From Rosenbergiella australiborealis (GTDB lineage: Bacteria; Pseudomonadota; Gammaproteobacteria; Enterobacterales; Enterobacteriaceae), in NCBI RefSeq assembly GCF_018494035.1, contig NZ_JABBFO010000003.1, positions 1 to 64,000 of the forward strand: a stretch of DNA of 64,000 nt. Reading direction: 5' to 3'. The position numbers and the translations under genes are program-made. The notes beneath the pieces were generated by a model, which worked only from the letters and a program-made list of their open reading frames with translations, had not been told where the DNA came from and made no database searches. This document shows positions 9,540-18,603 of the stretch, one piece after another (position 1 is the first letter of the stretch; every line of letters begins with the position of its first letter).

Positions 9540-10037
9540 TTATGGCTGTTTCGGGGCTAGGGTAGAAAGCTCGGCTCTGAGTTTTGCACTCAACGTCGGG
9601 TCGAGCAGAATTTTTTCCAGCTCCTTACGGAAAGTCTGATTGTCCAGCAGGTTTGCTTTTAAATCGCGAAGCAGGTTACGCATGGAAAGCATTGCCTTCA
9701 GTTGGGGGATTTGACGGGAAACCTGCTCAGGGGTGAAATCCTTCATGCTTCGGAAGGTCAGATCGATGGTGTCTTCGCTGCCGTCATCAGTCAGTGTGTT
9801 TTTAACGCTTAGATTAACTTTTGGGGAATATTCGGACAGCACAGAATCAACATTATTTTTATTCAAATCCACTTTTTTGCGCTCAGATAGGGGGACAGAC
9901 TCTTGACCATTACTGAAGTCGCCTGCTATGAGCAATTTCAGGGGGAGTTCCGTTTTCTTGCTCGTTCCTCCTGTATGCAGGTCAAGTTTTAGATTAATAC
10001 GTGCCTTTGGCACTTCATTCTGGAAACTATCAGCCAT
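9540..10037 (-). CDS. tssB: TssB (VipA) small sheath protein
   Basis: 165 residues starting MADSFQNEVPKARINLKLDL, with the typical ELPLKLLIAGDFSNGQ and RSMKDFTPEQVSRQIPQLKAM motifs. TssB and TssC interlock to form the contractile sheath that ClpV recycles. It is the first gene of the visible T6SS operon; tssC follows after 39 bases. The start at 10037 has a GAGGG about 8 bases upstream and matches the family, so the longer 10067 start is not used. The frame is intact. Confidence 0.94.
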   Translation of the reverse strand: MADSFQNEVPKARINLKLDLHTGGTSKKTELPLKLLIAGDFSNGQESVPLSERKKVDLNKNNVDSVLSEYSPKVNLSVKNTLTDDGSEDTIDLTFRSMKDFTPEQVSRQIPQLKAMLSMRNLLRDLKANLLDNQTFRKELEKILLDPTLSAKLRAELSTLAPKQP

Positions 10038-10297
10038 CTCATCATCCCTCGGTTTATCGCTGCGCACACTTTCAGACTAAAGTGATTTTCACACGAAAAT
10101 AGAATAATGATCGACTTAAGATCAAACAAACCAAACTTTAAATTGTAAAAATGCAATCTATAGGAATTTTACACTAAAATTGTAATGGATGATTGCACTC
10201 TAATGACAGTAAAATGAACTGCCATTAGCTAACAAAACAAATATTTATATTGCTGTAGTAAAAATGAATGGATAATTGTTAACGAAAAGATCTTGAA

Positions 10298-10311
10298 TTG
10301 ATTTACATCAA
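10298..10311. promoter_or_regulatory. Perfect FNR/CRP-family box upstream of the T6SS operon
   Basis: The 14 bases TTGATTTACATCAA match the FNR consensus TTGAT-N4-ATCAA exactly. It lies 261 bases upstream of the tssB start. FNR is the oxygen-sensing global regulator of Enterobacterales, so oxygen control of this locus is possible. The promoter it serves cannot be placed from the sequence. Confidence 0.5.
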
Positions 10312-10677
10312 TATCAGGGGGGGGGAAATGCCCATGTTTTTTGAAGATAGGGTTTTAGATCAGAAATAGATAGAAGGGGTGGAAAGTTATAGTTTTGCTT
10401 TATGTGGGAAACACAGCAGTAACCATAAGGAAGCGTCAGGAACATAATCGGTTTTATATTTCAGCGAAGAACGTTTTATGAAGTGTTAGGATTGTATTGC
10501 GATCCTGTCAGGCTTCCAGGGTATTAATATTTATCAGCATTTTTCACACTGCCAGACTTGAATGTAAAGCGCAGAATCGATGACCAGTATTCACTCGTTA
10601 ATTATGACTAAAAGGTAGAGTCATATAAAAATCTTGGGGCTTTCACCGAAAAATACATGTTCTACTAATTGGATGCA

Positions 10678-10714
10678 TCACCTACTCTCAATGATATCCA
10701 CTGAGGGTAGGTGA
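10678..10714. repeat. 13-bp inverted repeat with 11-base loop
   Basis: TCACCTACTCTCA at 10678-10690 pairs with TGAGGGTAGGTGA at 10702-10714 (12 of 13 positions). No T tract follows, so it is not a typical terminator. It lies about 80 bases upstream of the lipoprotein gene and could be an operator or a small mobile-element end. Confidence 0.5.
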
Positions 10715-10794
10715 GATATGGCGGTAATTATTCGTGATTAGATACTTCTATTTGTGTTAATATATTTCTGAATATTAAAAAAGGAGATATATAA

Positions 10795-11208
10795 ATGGAA
10801 AAAATGATAGCGGTGTTATTTTTTATCTTTTCACTTACGGGTTGTGCAACTATTGTAGGTAATGATACGCAGTTAGTTCAGGTAAATAGTGACCCGTCAG
10901 GTACATCGTTCCAAATTAAAGATGATTTAGACACAGTAGTGGCTCAAGGGACGACTCCACAAGGAGTGACGCTAGCCAAATCTGATGGAAGTTATTTTGG
11001 GAAAAAGAATTATCAAATTACGTTTAGTAAAGAAGGATACTCCCCCGTAACTCTCCCATTAAAAGCCAGTGCTAACGGCTGGTATATCGGGGGTAATATA
11101 ATATTTGGTGGATTGATAGGATGGTTGGCGGTAGACCCGTTTAATGGTGGAATGTATACATTAAAGCCCAAATCATTCAGTCCAATATTAGCACCACAAA
11201 CAAAATAG
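10795..11208 (+). CDS. Small predicted lipoprotein of unknown function
   Basis: 137 residues with a short lipoprotein signal, MEKMIAVLFFIFSLTGC, whose lipobox LTGC predicts acylation at Cys17. After Ala-Thr the chain would probably be sorted to the outer membrane. The mature part has a PEGA-like look (VNSDPSGTSFQIKDD, then YQITFSKEGYSPVTLPL) followed by a glycine-rich hydrophobic stretch, GWYIGGNIIFGGLIGWLAVDP. A strong AAGGAG precedes the ATG. It stands alone between the T6SS operon and a terminator-like structure at 11229-11275. I recognise no specific family function. Confidence 0.7.
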   Translation: MEKMIAVLFFIFSLTGCATIVGNDTQLVQVNSDPSGTSFQIKDDLDTVVAQGTTPQGVTLAKSDGSYFGKKNYQITFSKEGYSPVTLPLKASANGWYIGGNIIFGGLIGWLAVDPFNGGMYTLKPKSFSPILAPQTK

Positions 11209-11228
11209 TATATAGCCACCGATATGGA

Positions 11229-11275
11229 CTGCACCCCAAAAGTTGGACACCCAACTGAGTAAGGTGCAGTTTTTT
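11229..11275 (+). terminator. Two-tier hairpin plus T6, resembling an IS3-family terminal sequence
   Basis: CTGCACC (11229-11235) pairs with GGTGCAG (11263-11269), and AGTTGG (11241-11246) with CCAACT (11251-11256), followed by six T. It would terminate the lipoprotein transcript. The left part, TGGACTGCACC followed by CCAAAAGTTGGACA, resembles the terminal repeats of IS150-group IS3 elements as I recall them, but no transposase is near. A solo insertion-sequence end reused as terminator is possible. Confidence 0.5.
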
Positions 11276-11570
11276 ATTACTATAATCTAGTAGCAAGTCC
11301 CTCCGGCGTGGTGTGAACCTTTACCGCCGTGGGGGTGAGTTCCTTTAGGACAAGCCATCGCAGATGAAGCGAAACAAAGGGGCATCATGACAGCTTTACA
11401 TATTTTTATCCTAAGTAGTTGATTTGATTGGCCGATAGGGAAAGAGGTGTAGCTAAAAAATGGATCAGTAGCATAAAATTACAATCTATATGTAAACAAA
11501 TCGAAAAAACAGTTGATGTAAATATAAAATAAAATAATGCTATAGTATCTTTCCTAAAAAATAAGCCGCA
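11276..11570. other. Gap between the terminator and the FlbD-like gene
   Basis: No supportable gene. A GC-richer patch near 11295-11390 with repeated CGCCGTGG-like words contrasts with the AT-rich flanks and may be a remnant of a lost element. A possible -10 (TATAGT) lies about 30 bases before the FlbD-like start. Confidence 0.4.
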
Positions 11571-11759
11571 ATGATACGTCTAACTACACTAAGAGGCGAT
11601 AAGCTGCTTGTAGCTTCTAGCCAAATCATGACAGTAGAAAGCCACGGAAGTAAATCCATTATCAAACTTGGAGATAAACACGAGAAAATCTTTGTTAAAG
11701 AGAATGTAACAGAGATAATAAAACTAATTGATTCTGAGACAGTAGATAAAAAACAATAA
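11571..11759 (+). CDS. Stand-alone FlbD/SwrD-like small protein
   Basis: 62 residues, [19 protein letters not shown] followed by TVESHGSKSIIKLGDKHEKI and FVKENVTEIIKLI. This follows the layout of the FlbD/SwrD family (MIxLTxLNG, an IExVE core, a G-K turn, then VKExxxEVIxxI). In Firmicutes and other flagellated bacteria that family is encoded inside flagellar operons and raises motor power. Here it has no flagellar neighbours and only a weak ribosome site. The family call rests on pattern recognition in a short protein. A phage or mobile-element regulator with the same fold is an alternative. Confidence 0.5.
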   Translation: MIRLTTLRGDKLLVASSQIMTVESHGSKSIIKLGDKHEKIFVKENVTEIIKLIDSETVDKKQ

Positions 11760-12337
11760 TATACGGATAGCAATAAAGTAAAGCACCGTTAATATTAGTT
11801 AGCGATGCTTTACGCCTAATGCTACTATTACTTTATCTATTGATCATGAGACTTTTTAATCTATATTTTTACTGTATTCGCTTTACCTAATGTTACTACA
11901 GTGACAGCAATGGTTATTGGACTCGTTAGCATGTAATACGATGGTTAAATAATGGATATAAGGTAAGGTATTTGCGATCATTTATTTTACATTACATCTT
12001 AATAACTAATCACTTTTGATTTATCAAAGGATTGCAGATTAACTCAGAATAAAGATATAGACTTGTTACCTTTAACTCATTGATTGAATTATTTTTTTAT
12101 TAGAGCGATTATCCTCTACAACTTTTTATTGCTATCCAGTAGCTATTATTGAGAATAGCGGGAAATGATATTTAGTAATAGGGCATTGACGGATTAGTCA
12201 TAGCCGTCAGATAAATAAACGTACAGCACTTTCTGTGGGTGGTAAGATGCTGTAATACTATTGTTGTGAATGGCTCATTACGATGTTCGCATTATCTCCC
12301 CGTATTATTACAGGGAAATAATGGTTTATTGAGAAGA
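11760..12337. other. 578-base AT-rich gap downstream of bluF and the FlbD-like gene
   Basis: No open frame, RNA gene or clear terminator could be supported on either strand. The low G+C and lack of conserved coding suggest decayed accessory DNA. Confidence 0.5.
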
Positions 12338-13546
12338 TTAGGACTTAATGGGCCAGTGGATCGCTGGGAGTTTGCGCGGGACAACTGTTGCGAAAAGATC
12401 ACCTTGGAAAGCCTTAACCCCGGCTAAACGTAACCATGACCACTCTTCTGCTTGAGTTATCCCGGAGGCAATAACTTGAATCTCTAAGGATGAACAAATC
12501 TTAATGATAGATTGGTTGATTGCCTGCTTTGGACCATTTTTATGCACGTTTTGTAATAGATCACTATCGATCATCACTAATTCTGGTTGTATACGCGTTA
12601 GAAGTAATAAACCTGCCATTCCCGCGCCAAAATTATCGATAGCAATACGAATTCCAGCACGTTTGAGTTTCATGACTTCGGCGGTGAACGTTTCATTCTC
12701 GTGGACAACACTATCCTCAGAGATTGAAATAACGATTTGTTGCGGCACAAAACCATTTTCTTTTATCGCATTAAGTAAAAAGGTAACAGCGTCAGGGTTT
12801 TTAACCAAAGTCATCGGTAACAGTTTTAAGACTAAACTGTAATGATGGAGCTGCAGACTCTTTGCCATACATAAGGCTGTCTGTTTTGAGGATAAGTCAA
12901 CGTGATAAATTTCATCTCTATCCAGGCTTGCAAAAAATTTCAGCGGAGACTGTCCATCTGCCGCGCGCATTTTTGCTTCGTAACTATATACTTTGCGAGA
13001 CGAAGGATTGATTATTGGTTGAAAACCGAAAGTGTAAGGAAGATCTTTAACCGCATTGGCTTCTTGCGTTGGGGCAACTTCAATCGGCTCAAATTGCCAA
13101 CTTTCACTTTCTGCTAACTCCAGATAGCTGTCCTTATTCTCACACTCAACGAAGGTCTTGATGAACTGTAATGTACGATCATCATAGGTCAGTTTGAAGG
13201 TGGAGGTCGCTCGCGCTAAAACGGCATCCAGAACAGCTGCTTTTTCGTAATTACGGAGATCAAAAAGCTCCATACCCGAATGCCCGAAATGGCGTTCGAC
13301 AGAATAGTCGCGTAATAACTCAGTGAGAGAGAAATGACGTTTGTCCTCGCAAATAGTACGATAGAGTTTGTCGACCTCTTCTTCAGGACCTTCAAGTAAC
13401 TGTAAAAAATGCTCGCCATCAAACAGTAATATGCCAGTCACTTCTACATGGTTATTACGAAGGTTAGCCTTTTCAATAAACTTTTTAACTTCAGGTTCGG
13501 AAGTATTTTTACCGATATGACTTCTATAGATGATAGTCGTAAGCAT
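12338..13546 (-). CDS. bluF: BluF-like blue-light sensor, BLUF domain plus degenerate EAL domain
   Basis: 402 residues, the size of E. coli BluF (YcgF). Residues 1-95 form a BLUF flavin domain with Tyr7 (MLTTIIYRSHI), Asn31/32 and Gln49 (HFLQLLEGPEEEV) in the expected FAD-hydrogen-bonding positions. The C-terminal half is EAL-like but lacks key catalytic signatures: YSYEAKMRA replaces the ExLxR motif, the usual K-x-D reads ELVMIDSDL, and DDFGTG is DNFGAG. It is therefore unlikely to cut cyclic di-GMP. In E. coli the homologue acts as a light-dependent anti-repressor of the MerR-type BluR; no bluR is visible here. It stands alone between AT-rich gaps. Confidence 0.85.
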   Translation of the reverse strand: MLTTIIYRSHIGKNTSEPEVKKFIEKANLRNNHVEVTGILLFDGEHFLQLLEGPEEEVDKLYRTICEDKRHFSLTELLRDYSVERHFGHSGMELFDLRNYEKAAVLDAVLARATSTFKLTYDDRTLQFIKTFVECENKDSYLELAESESWQFEPIEVAPTQEANAVKDLPYTFGFQPIINPSSRKVYSYEAKMRAADGQSPLKFFASLDRDEIYHVDLSSKQTALCMAKSLQLHHYSLVLKLLPMTLVKNPDAVTFLLNAIKENGFVPQQIVISISEDSVVHENETFTAEVMKLKRAGIRIAIDNFGAGMAGLLLLTRIQPELVMIDSDLLQNVHKNGPKQAINQSIIKICSSLEIQVIASGITQAEEWSWLRLAGVKAFQGDLFATVVPRKLPAIHWPIKS

Positions 13547-13900
13547 TGATTATCCTGATTAAGGATGATAATTAGTTAGCACTCTAACAAAAACCCTCCA
13601 ACTATAACAGCAAGAGCCTAGGAGAGAAGTTATCGTTGTTATGTCGATGCTCGCCAGCAAAGATTTCACATTGTATAAAAGACGAGTGTAGTGCGAATCC
13701 GCGGCGCGTGCAAAATGTATGAGGGTGCGAATTTACTATTGTATGAGATTAAGTAACAAAATTTTAAAATTGCTGTTTTTGTCGTCAAAAATACGCGTTT
13801 TATAAACCTTTCTATAACATTACGCCTGAAACACCGTTCGGCAATCTGATAGCTTATGGTATAGTTTCCATTACTTTCAATGCTAATCATTCATTCAATC
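13547..13900. other. Divergent gap between bluF and the ccm operon
   Basis: 354 bases, AT-rich, that must hold the bluF promoter (minus) and the ccm promoter (plus). I see no clear operator. No ribosome-binding sequence precedes ccmA convincingly. Confidence 0.5.
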
Positions 13901-14515
13901 ATGCTGCAAGCCATCAACCTTAGCTGTTATCGCGATGAACGTGTCTTATTTAAAGACTTAACGTTTACGCTGTCATCGGGTGAAATTATGCAGGTTGAAG
14001 GCGAGAACGGTGCCGGAAAGACGACACTGTTACGATTGCTCACCGGTTTAAGTAGACCCGATGACGGGGAAGTAAAGTGGAGTGGGCAATCGATCACTCA
14101 TCAGCGTGAGTTATGGCATCAGCAGATGATTTATCTCGCCCATCAGCCAGGTGTGAAGCAAGTATTGACTGCTTATGAAAACCTTCGTTTCTATCATCCG
14201 ACAGCGACAAGAGAGGCTATTTATCAAGCCTTAGAGGCGGTTGAACTTGTAGGCTATGAAGAAATGGCAGTCGCATCTTTTTCAGCAGGACAACAGCGAC
14301 GGGTTGCCTTAGCCCGTTTATGGCTTACGGACGCTACGCTTTGGATCCTTGATGAACCGTTAACAGCGATTGATAAATGGGGCGTGAGTTCACTTAATGC
14401 CAAATTTAAGGAGCATCTCGCACAACAGGGAATTATTGTGTTGACGACACACCAAGATCTTCCACACTCAGCGCACCCTATTAGAAAATTACGTCTAAGC
14501 GCTGGAGTTGAATGA
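13901..14515 (+). CDS. ccmA: CcmA, ATPase of the haem-handling ABC transporter of cytochrome c maturation
   Basis: 204 residues from the ATG at 13901 (MLQAINLSCYRDERVLFKDL), which aligns with family N-termini; an upstream ATG at 13880 adds 7 residues without a better ribosome site. Walker A is GENGAGKTT, the ABC signature FSAGQQRRVALARLW, and Walker B LWILDEP. CcmA with CcmB and CcmC uses ATP to release holo-CcmE from the CcmC-CcmE complex. It is the first gene of a tightly packed ccm operon and overlaps ccmB by ATGA. Confidence 0.95.
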   Translation: MLQAINLSCYRDERVLFKDLTFTLSSGEIMQVEGENGAGKTTLLRLLTGLSRPDDGEVKWSGQSITHQRELWHQQMIYLAHQPGVKQVLTAYENLRFYHPTATREAIYQALEAVELVGYEEMAVASFSAGQQRRVALARLWLTDATLWILDEPLTAIDKWGVSSLNAKFKEHLAQQGIIVLTTHQDLPHSAHPIRKLRLSAGVE

Positions 14516-15171
14516 TGCAAAGGCTTCTACTTCGAGAATTAAAAATCGCCTTTCGCCATCGTGCGGATATTATCAATCCCCTCTGGTTTTTTTTGATTAT
14601 CGTGACACTCTTTCCATTAAGTATTGGACCGGAAAGCACGCTATTAGCGCGTATTGCCCCGGGAATTGTATGGGTCGCAGCTCTCCTCGCTTCGCTTCTT
14701 GGTCTGGAAAGGATGTTCCGTGATGATTTTCTCGATGGCTCGTTAGAGCAATTACTCTTATTACCAACCCCGCTGCCGATGGTCGCACTGGTGAAAGTTT
14801 TCGCACATTGGCTGACTAGTGGTCTACCCTTGATTATTCTCTCTCCTTTAGCTTCCCTTTTTTTATCGCTGAATTTTGGTGGTTGGTGGGGGCTTGTGCT
14901 GACTTTATTACTGGGTACCCTGACTTTTAGTTTTCTTGGGGCGATCGGCGTGGCGTTAACTGTCGGATTACGAAGGGGGGGCGTACTGTTGAGTCTTCTG
15001 GTACTCCCTTTAGCCATCCCGATTTTAATTTTTGCCAGTAGTGCGGTGGATGCAGCAAGTCAAGGGTTAGCCATTTCAGGCTATCTTGCCATTCTTGCTG
15101 CGATGCTGGTGGTCAGCCTTGTTTTAGCCCCTTTCGCTATCGCGGCCGCATTACGGGTTAGTTTGCAGTAG
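14512..15171 (+). CDS. ccmB: CcmB, membrane subunit of the CcmABCD complex
   Basis: 219 residues, about six hydrophobic segments, with LSIGPESTLLARIAPGIVWVAALL and LGAIGVALTVGLRRGGVLLS strongly matching E. coli CcmB. It begins with ATGATG overlapping the ccmA stop. It works with CcmA and CcmC in releasing haem-loaded CcmE. Length and frame are normal. Confidence 0.95.
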   Translation: MMQRLLLRELKIAFRHRADIINPLWFFLIIVTLFPLSIGPESTLLARIAPGIVWVAALLASLLGLERMFRDDFLDGSLEQLLLLPTPLPMVALVKVFAHWLTSGLPLIILSPLASLFLSLNFGGWWGLVLTLLLGTLTFSFLGAIGVALTVGLRRGGVLLSLLVLPLAIPILIFASSAVDAASQGLAISGYLAILAAMLVVSLVLAPFAIAAALRVSLQ

Positions 15172-15204
15172 ACAAAACAATAAAATTATACAGTGAGCAT
15201 GGTT

Positions 15205-15942
15205 ATGTGGAAACGGTTACATCTTTTAGCGAAGCCTGACCAGTTGTATCGGCTTTGTGGTCAATGTCTACCTTGGTTTGGATGTGGGGCAATCGTCACC
15301 CTTATATTAGGTTGGGGGTGGGGATTTATCTTTGCTCCCCCTGATTACCAACAAGGGGAGAGTTATCGCATTATGTATTTACACGTCCCTGCCGCGATGT
15401 GGTCGATGGGGATCTATGCAGCAATGGCGGTGAGTGCCTTTACCGGTTTGGTTTGGCAGATGAAGATGTCTGATCTTGTTGCCAGAGCAATGGCCCCTAT
15501 TGGAGCTGGTTTTACCCTAATAGCTTTAGTGACTGGTGCTGCATGGGGGAAACCGATGTGGGGGACATGGTGGATTTGGGATGCACGCTTGACCTCAGAA
15601 CTTATTCTACTTTTTCTCTATATGGGGATCATAGCACTGTACCATGCCTTTGATGATCGTCGTGCAGCCGGTCGAGCGGCTAGTATCCTGATTTTAGTTG
15701 GTGTGATTAACCTGCCTATCATTCATTACTCTGTACAGTGGTGGAATACCTTACATCAAGGTTCATCTGGCCTATTACAACAAGATATTGCACCAGAAAT
15801 GCGAACGCCTTTACGTTGGTCGATCTTTGGTTATTTGCTGCTGTTTATCACTCTAACGCTGAGCCGACTACGAAATTTGCTCCTACTTACTGAGCAACAT
15901 CGTCCTTGGGCGAGAGATATCGCCAGTCAGGAGAAAAAATAA
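15205..15942 (+). CDS. ccmC: CcmC, haem-binding membrane protein that loads CcmE
   Basis: 245 residues from ATG 15205 (MWKRLHLLAKPDQLYRLCGQ), matching the E. coli start; the in-frame GTG at 15193 would add four residues. It has six membrane segments and the tryptophan-rich WGTWWIWDARLTSEL motif that holds haem for covalent attachment to CcmE, with flanking conserved histidines. Its TAA overlaps the ccmD ATG by one base. Confidence 0.95.
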   Translation: MWKRLHLLAKPDQLYRLCGQCLPWFGCGAIVTLILGWGWGFIFAPPDYQQGESYRIMYLHVPAAMWSMGIYAAMAVSAFTGLVWQMKMSDLVARAMAPIGAGFTLIALVTGAAWGKPMWGTWWIWDARLTSELILLFLYMGIIALYHAFDDRRAAGRAASILILVGVINLPIIHYSVQWWNTLHQGSSGLLQQDIAPEMRTPLRWSIFGYLLLFITLTLSRLRNLLLLTEQHRPWARDIASQEKK

Positions 15943-16163
15943 TGACACCTGCTTTTCACTCATGGGCCCAATTTGTTGCAATGGGCGGTTATGGTTTCTA
16001 TGTCTGGCTATCAGTGATCGTCACGGTATCGGTAATGTTGGTACTTACGCTTCATAGCTTCTATCAACGCCATCAACTCTTGATAATAATTGCTTCACGC
16101 CAAGAACGTGAAAGGCGGATTATCGCTGCTAAAAAACGTAAGCAAAATGTGGGAGAGGGATGA
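15942..16163 (+). CDS. ccmD: CcmD, small membrane protein of the CcmABCD complex
   Basis: 73 residues with one transmembrane helix ([21 protein letters not shown]) and a basic C-terminal tail (REREERRI-like, ending [10 protein letters not shown]). It helps hold CcmC and CcmE together. The start at 15942 shares a base with the ccmC stop and matches family length. Its TGA overlaps the ccmE start. Confidence 0.93.
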   Translation: MTPAFHSWAQFVAMGGYGFYVWLSVIVTVSVMLVLTLHSFYQRHQLLIIIASRQERERRIIAAKKRKQNVGEG

Positions 16164-16642
16164 TGAATCTTCGCCGCCGCAAGCGACTTATCACCGTATT
16201 AGCCATCATTATTGGGTTGAGTATTGCCACCGGGTTAGTGATGTATGCACTGCGCTCGAATATCGATTTATTCTATACGCCAAGCGAAATTATTAATGGT
16301 AAGGGTGAAGAGCACCATATTCCTGAGCCGGGTGAGCGTCTTCGTGTGGGGGGCATGGTGATGCCTGGTAGCGTGAAACGTGATCCAAATACTTTGGCGG
16401 TGAGTTTTAAGTTGTATGACGCTAATGGTGTGGTCTCAGTCAGTTATGTCGGTATTTTGCCTGATTTATTCCGAGAAGGGCAGGGGGTGGTCGCACAAGG
16501 GGTTTTAGCTCCCGGTCATCTTATCAACGCTGAACAAGTTTTAGCGAAACATGATGAAAAATATACACCACCAGAAATTGAGGATGCCATGAAGAAAAAT
16601 CATCAGCAAGCAGGGGTGGTGACCTCGGGGAAACAGCCATGA
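16163..16642 (+). CDS. ccmE: CcmE, periplasmic haem chaperone
   Basis: 159 residues, an N-terminal membrane anchor after [12 protein letters not shown], and a beta-barrel domain with [17 protein letters not shown]. The haem-attaching histidine lies in [13 protein letters not shown]. CcmE receives haem from CcmC and passes it to CcmF. There is an ATGATG at 16160; the second ATG gives the start matching E. coli. The gene overlaps ccmD upstream and ccmF downstream. Confidence 0.95.
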   Translation: MNLRRRKRLITVLAIIIGLSIATGLVMYALRSNIDLFYTPSEIINGKGEEHHIPEPGERLRVGGMVMPGSVKRDPNTLAVSFKLYDANGVVSVSYVGILPDLFREGQGVVAQGVLAPGHLINAEQVLAKHDEKYTPPEIEDAMKKNHQQAGVVTSGKQP

Positions 16643-18603
16643 TGCCAGAAATTGGAAGTTTTCTGCTCTGTTTAGCCACAGGGCTCGCTTTAATATTGAG
16701 CATTTGGCCATTGTGGGGAGCAAGTACGCTGAATTTGCGTTTGATGTCCTTAGCCCGTCCGCTAAGTTATGCCCTTTTCCTTTGTATTGCGTCAGCTTTC
16801 TTAATTCTAGTTAATGCTTTTGTTCAAAATGATTTTACCGTGGCTTATGTCGTGGAAAACTCCAATACCTTACTCCCTATTTGGTACCGAATTGCGGCGA
16901 CATGGGGGGCACACGAAGGATCATTACTGCTTTGGTTATTGATGCTCAGTGGTTGGACATTTGCAGTGGCTTGCTTAAGTCGTAAGATGCCTCTTGACGC
17001 AGTTGCCCGTGTACTTGCGGTAATGGGAATGATTAATCTTGGTTTTCTTCTTTTCCTGACGCTCACCTCGAATCCTTTTATTCGTACTTTGCCAAATTTT
17101 CCTGTTGATGGCAGTGATTTAAACCCAATGTTGCAAGATATCGGGCTGATTTTTCATCCGCCTTTACTGTACATGGGGTATGTGGGCTTTTCTGTCGCCT
17201 TTGCTTTTGCTATTGCATCACTGATGACCGGTCGCTTAGATACGGCTTGGGCTCGCTGGTCACGTCCTTGGACGACCGCGGCGTGGGTATTTTTAACCAT
17301 TGGTATTGTTTTAGGTTCGGCATGGGCTTACTACGAATTGGGCTGGGGAGGCTGGTGGTTTTGGGATCCAGTAGAAAATGCATCATTGATGCCGTGGCTT
17401 GCTGGTACGGCTCTGATTCACTCTCTGGCTGTGACTGAAAAGCGCGGAACATTTAAATCTTGGACAGTACTCCTCGCGATCACTGCATTTTCGTTGAGTT
17501 TATTAGGGACTTTTTTAGTTCGTTCAGGCGTACTGGTCTCGGTTCACTCCTTTGCCTCAGACCCGACGCGTGGGGTGTTTATCCTGATTTTCTTGGTCAT
17601 TGTTATTGGGAGTTCACTGCTGCTCTATGCGTTAAAGGGTGGCAAAGTGAGTAGCCGTATTGATAACCAACTTTGGTCGAGAGAATCATTTTTACTGGGT
17701 AATAACGTATTATTAATTGCCGCAATGTTGGTGGTGTTATTAGGCACCTTATTACCTCTTGTGCATAAAGAATTGGGATTGGGCAGTATTTCGATTGGCG
17801 AGCCTTTCTTCAACACCTTATTTAGCTGGCTAATGGCGCCTTTTGCGTTGTTCTTAGGTATTGGTCCTCTTGTTCGCTGGCGACGGGATGAGCCCCAAAA
17901 ATTGGTTAAGCGCTTGGTCATTGCCATGCTGGTCACACTTATTGCGGCGGTGCTCTTGCCTTGGTGGTTGCAGGATCGTATTCAGGGGATGACAGTCGTT
18001 GGCTTATTGATGGCTGTTTGGGTGATCATTCTCACCCTGATGGAGCTGCACGAGCGTGCGACTCATCGTCATCGTTTTTGGCAAGGGGTGGTAAAGCTAT
18101 CACCTAGTCACTGGGGAATGGTGCTCGGGCATTTGGGTGTTGCAGTGACGGTAATTGGAATCGCTTTCAGTACCCAATATAGCGTTGAACGTGATGTGCG
18201 AATGAAAACAGGCGACAGCATATCCATTCATGATTACCAATTTACTTTCAGAGGGGTTAAGCCGCTACAAGGTCCTAACTATAGCGGCGGGGAAGGTGTT
18301 ATTGATGTCACTCGGTTTGGCCGAGTTGAAGCCGTACTTTATGCTGAAAAGCGTTTCTACACAGCTGCTCGTACGATGATGACAGAAGCGGCAATCAATG
18401 GTGGCGTGACCCGGGATTTGTATGCGGCATTGGGCGAAGAACTGGATGATGGCTCTTGGGCTGTGCGTATCTATTACAAGCCCTTTGTAAGATGGATTTG
18501 GTTTGGGGGTATTTTTATGGCGATCGGCGGTATTTTGTGTATTGCTGACCCTCGTTACCGTTCAGCAAAAAAAACGCGAGCAAAGGAGACGGCGTGTGAA
18601 TAA
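16639..18603 (+). CDS. ccmF: CcmF, haem lyase large subunit
   Basis: 654 residues, many membrane segments, starting [11 protein letters not shown] as in E. coli. It carries the WWD-type motif [19 protein letters not shown] and conserved histidines (for example in HPPLLYMGY). CcmF with CcmG and CcmH transfers haem from CcmE to CXXCH motifs of apocytochromes. It overlaps ccmG by 8 bases. Confidence 0.96.
   Translation: MMPEIGSFLLCLATGLALILSIWPLWGASTLNLRLMSLARPLSYALFLCIASAFLILVNAFVQNDFTVAYVVENSNTLLPIWYRIAATWGAHEGSLLLWLLMLSGWTFAVACLSRKMPLDAVARVLAVMGMINLGFLLFLTLTSNPFIRTLPNFPVDGSDLNPMLQDIGLIFHPPLLYMGYVGFSVAFAFAIASLMTGRLDTAWARWSRPWTTAAWVFLTIGIVLGSAWAYYELGWGGWWFWDPVENASLMPWLAGTALIHSLAVTEKRGTFKSWTVLLAITAFSLSLLGTFLVRSGVLVSVHSFASDPTRGVFILIFLVIVIGSSLLLYALKGGKVSSRIDNQLWSRESFLLGNNVLLIAAMLVVLLGTLLPLVHKELGLGSISIGEPFFNTLFSWLMAPFALFLGIGPLVRWRRDEPQKLVKRLVIAMLVTLIAAVLLPWWLQDRIQGMTVVGLLMAVWVIILTLMELHERATHRHRFWQGVVKLSPSHWGMVLGHLGVAVTVIGIAFSTQYSVERDVRMKTGDSISIHDYQFTFRGVKPLQGPNYSGGEGVIDVTRFGRVEAVLYAEKRFYTAARTMMTEAAINGGVTRDLYAALGEELDDGSWAVRIYYKPFVRWIWFGGIFMAIGGILCIADPRYRSAKKTRAKETACE

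Larger units (their letters stand above)
10038..10794. other. 757-base AT-rich gap upstream of tssB with FNR-like box, G9 run and an inverted repeat
   Basis: No convincing gene on either strand. The gap should hold the T6SS promoter (minus strand) and the promoter of the lipoprotein gene (plus strand). It includes the FNR-type box at 10298-10311, a run of nine G at 10317-10325 and the inverted repeat at 10678-10714. Base composition drops sharply compared with the T6SS genes. Confidence 0.6.

Noticed and set aside
11377-11425. An 11-codon frame starting MTALHIFILSS after AGGGGCATC
   Set aside because: Too short and unsupported by any feature; chance occurrence.
13870-13900. Possible Fur box (AATGCTAATCATTC) upstream of ccmA
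   Set aside because: Only one half resembles the Fur consensus; too weak to call.
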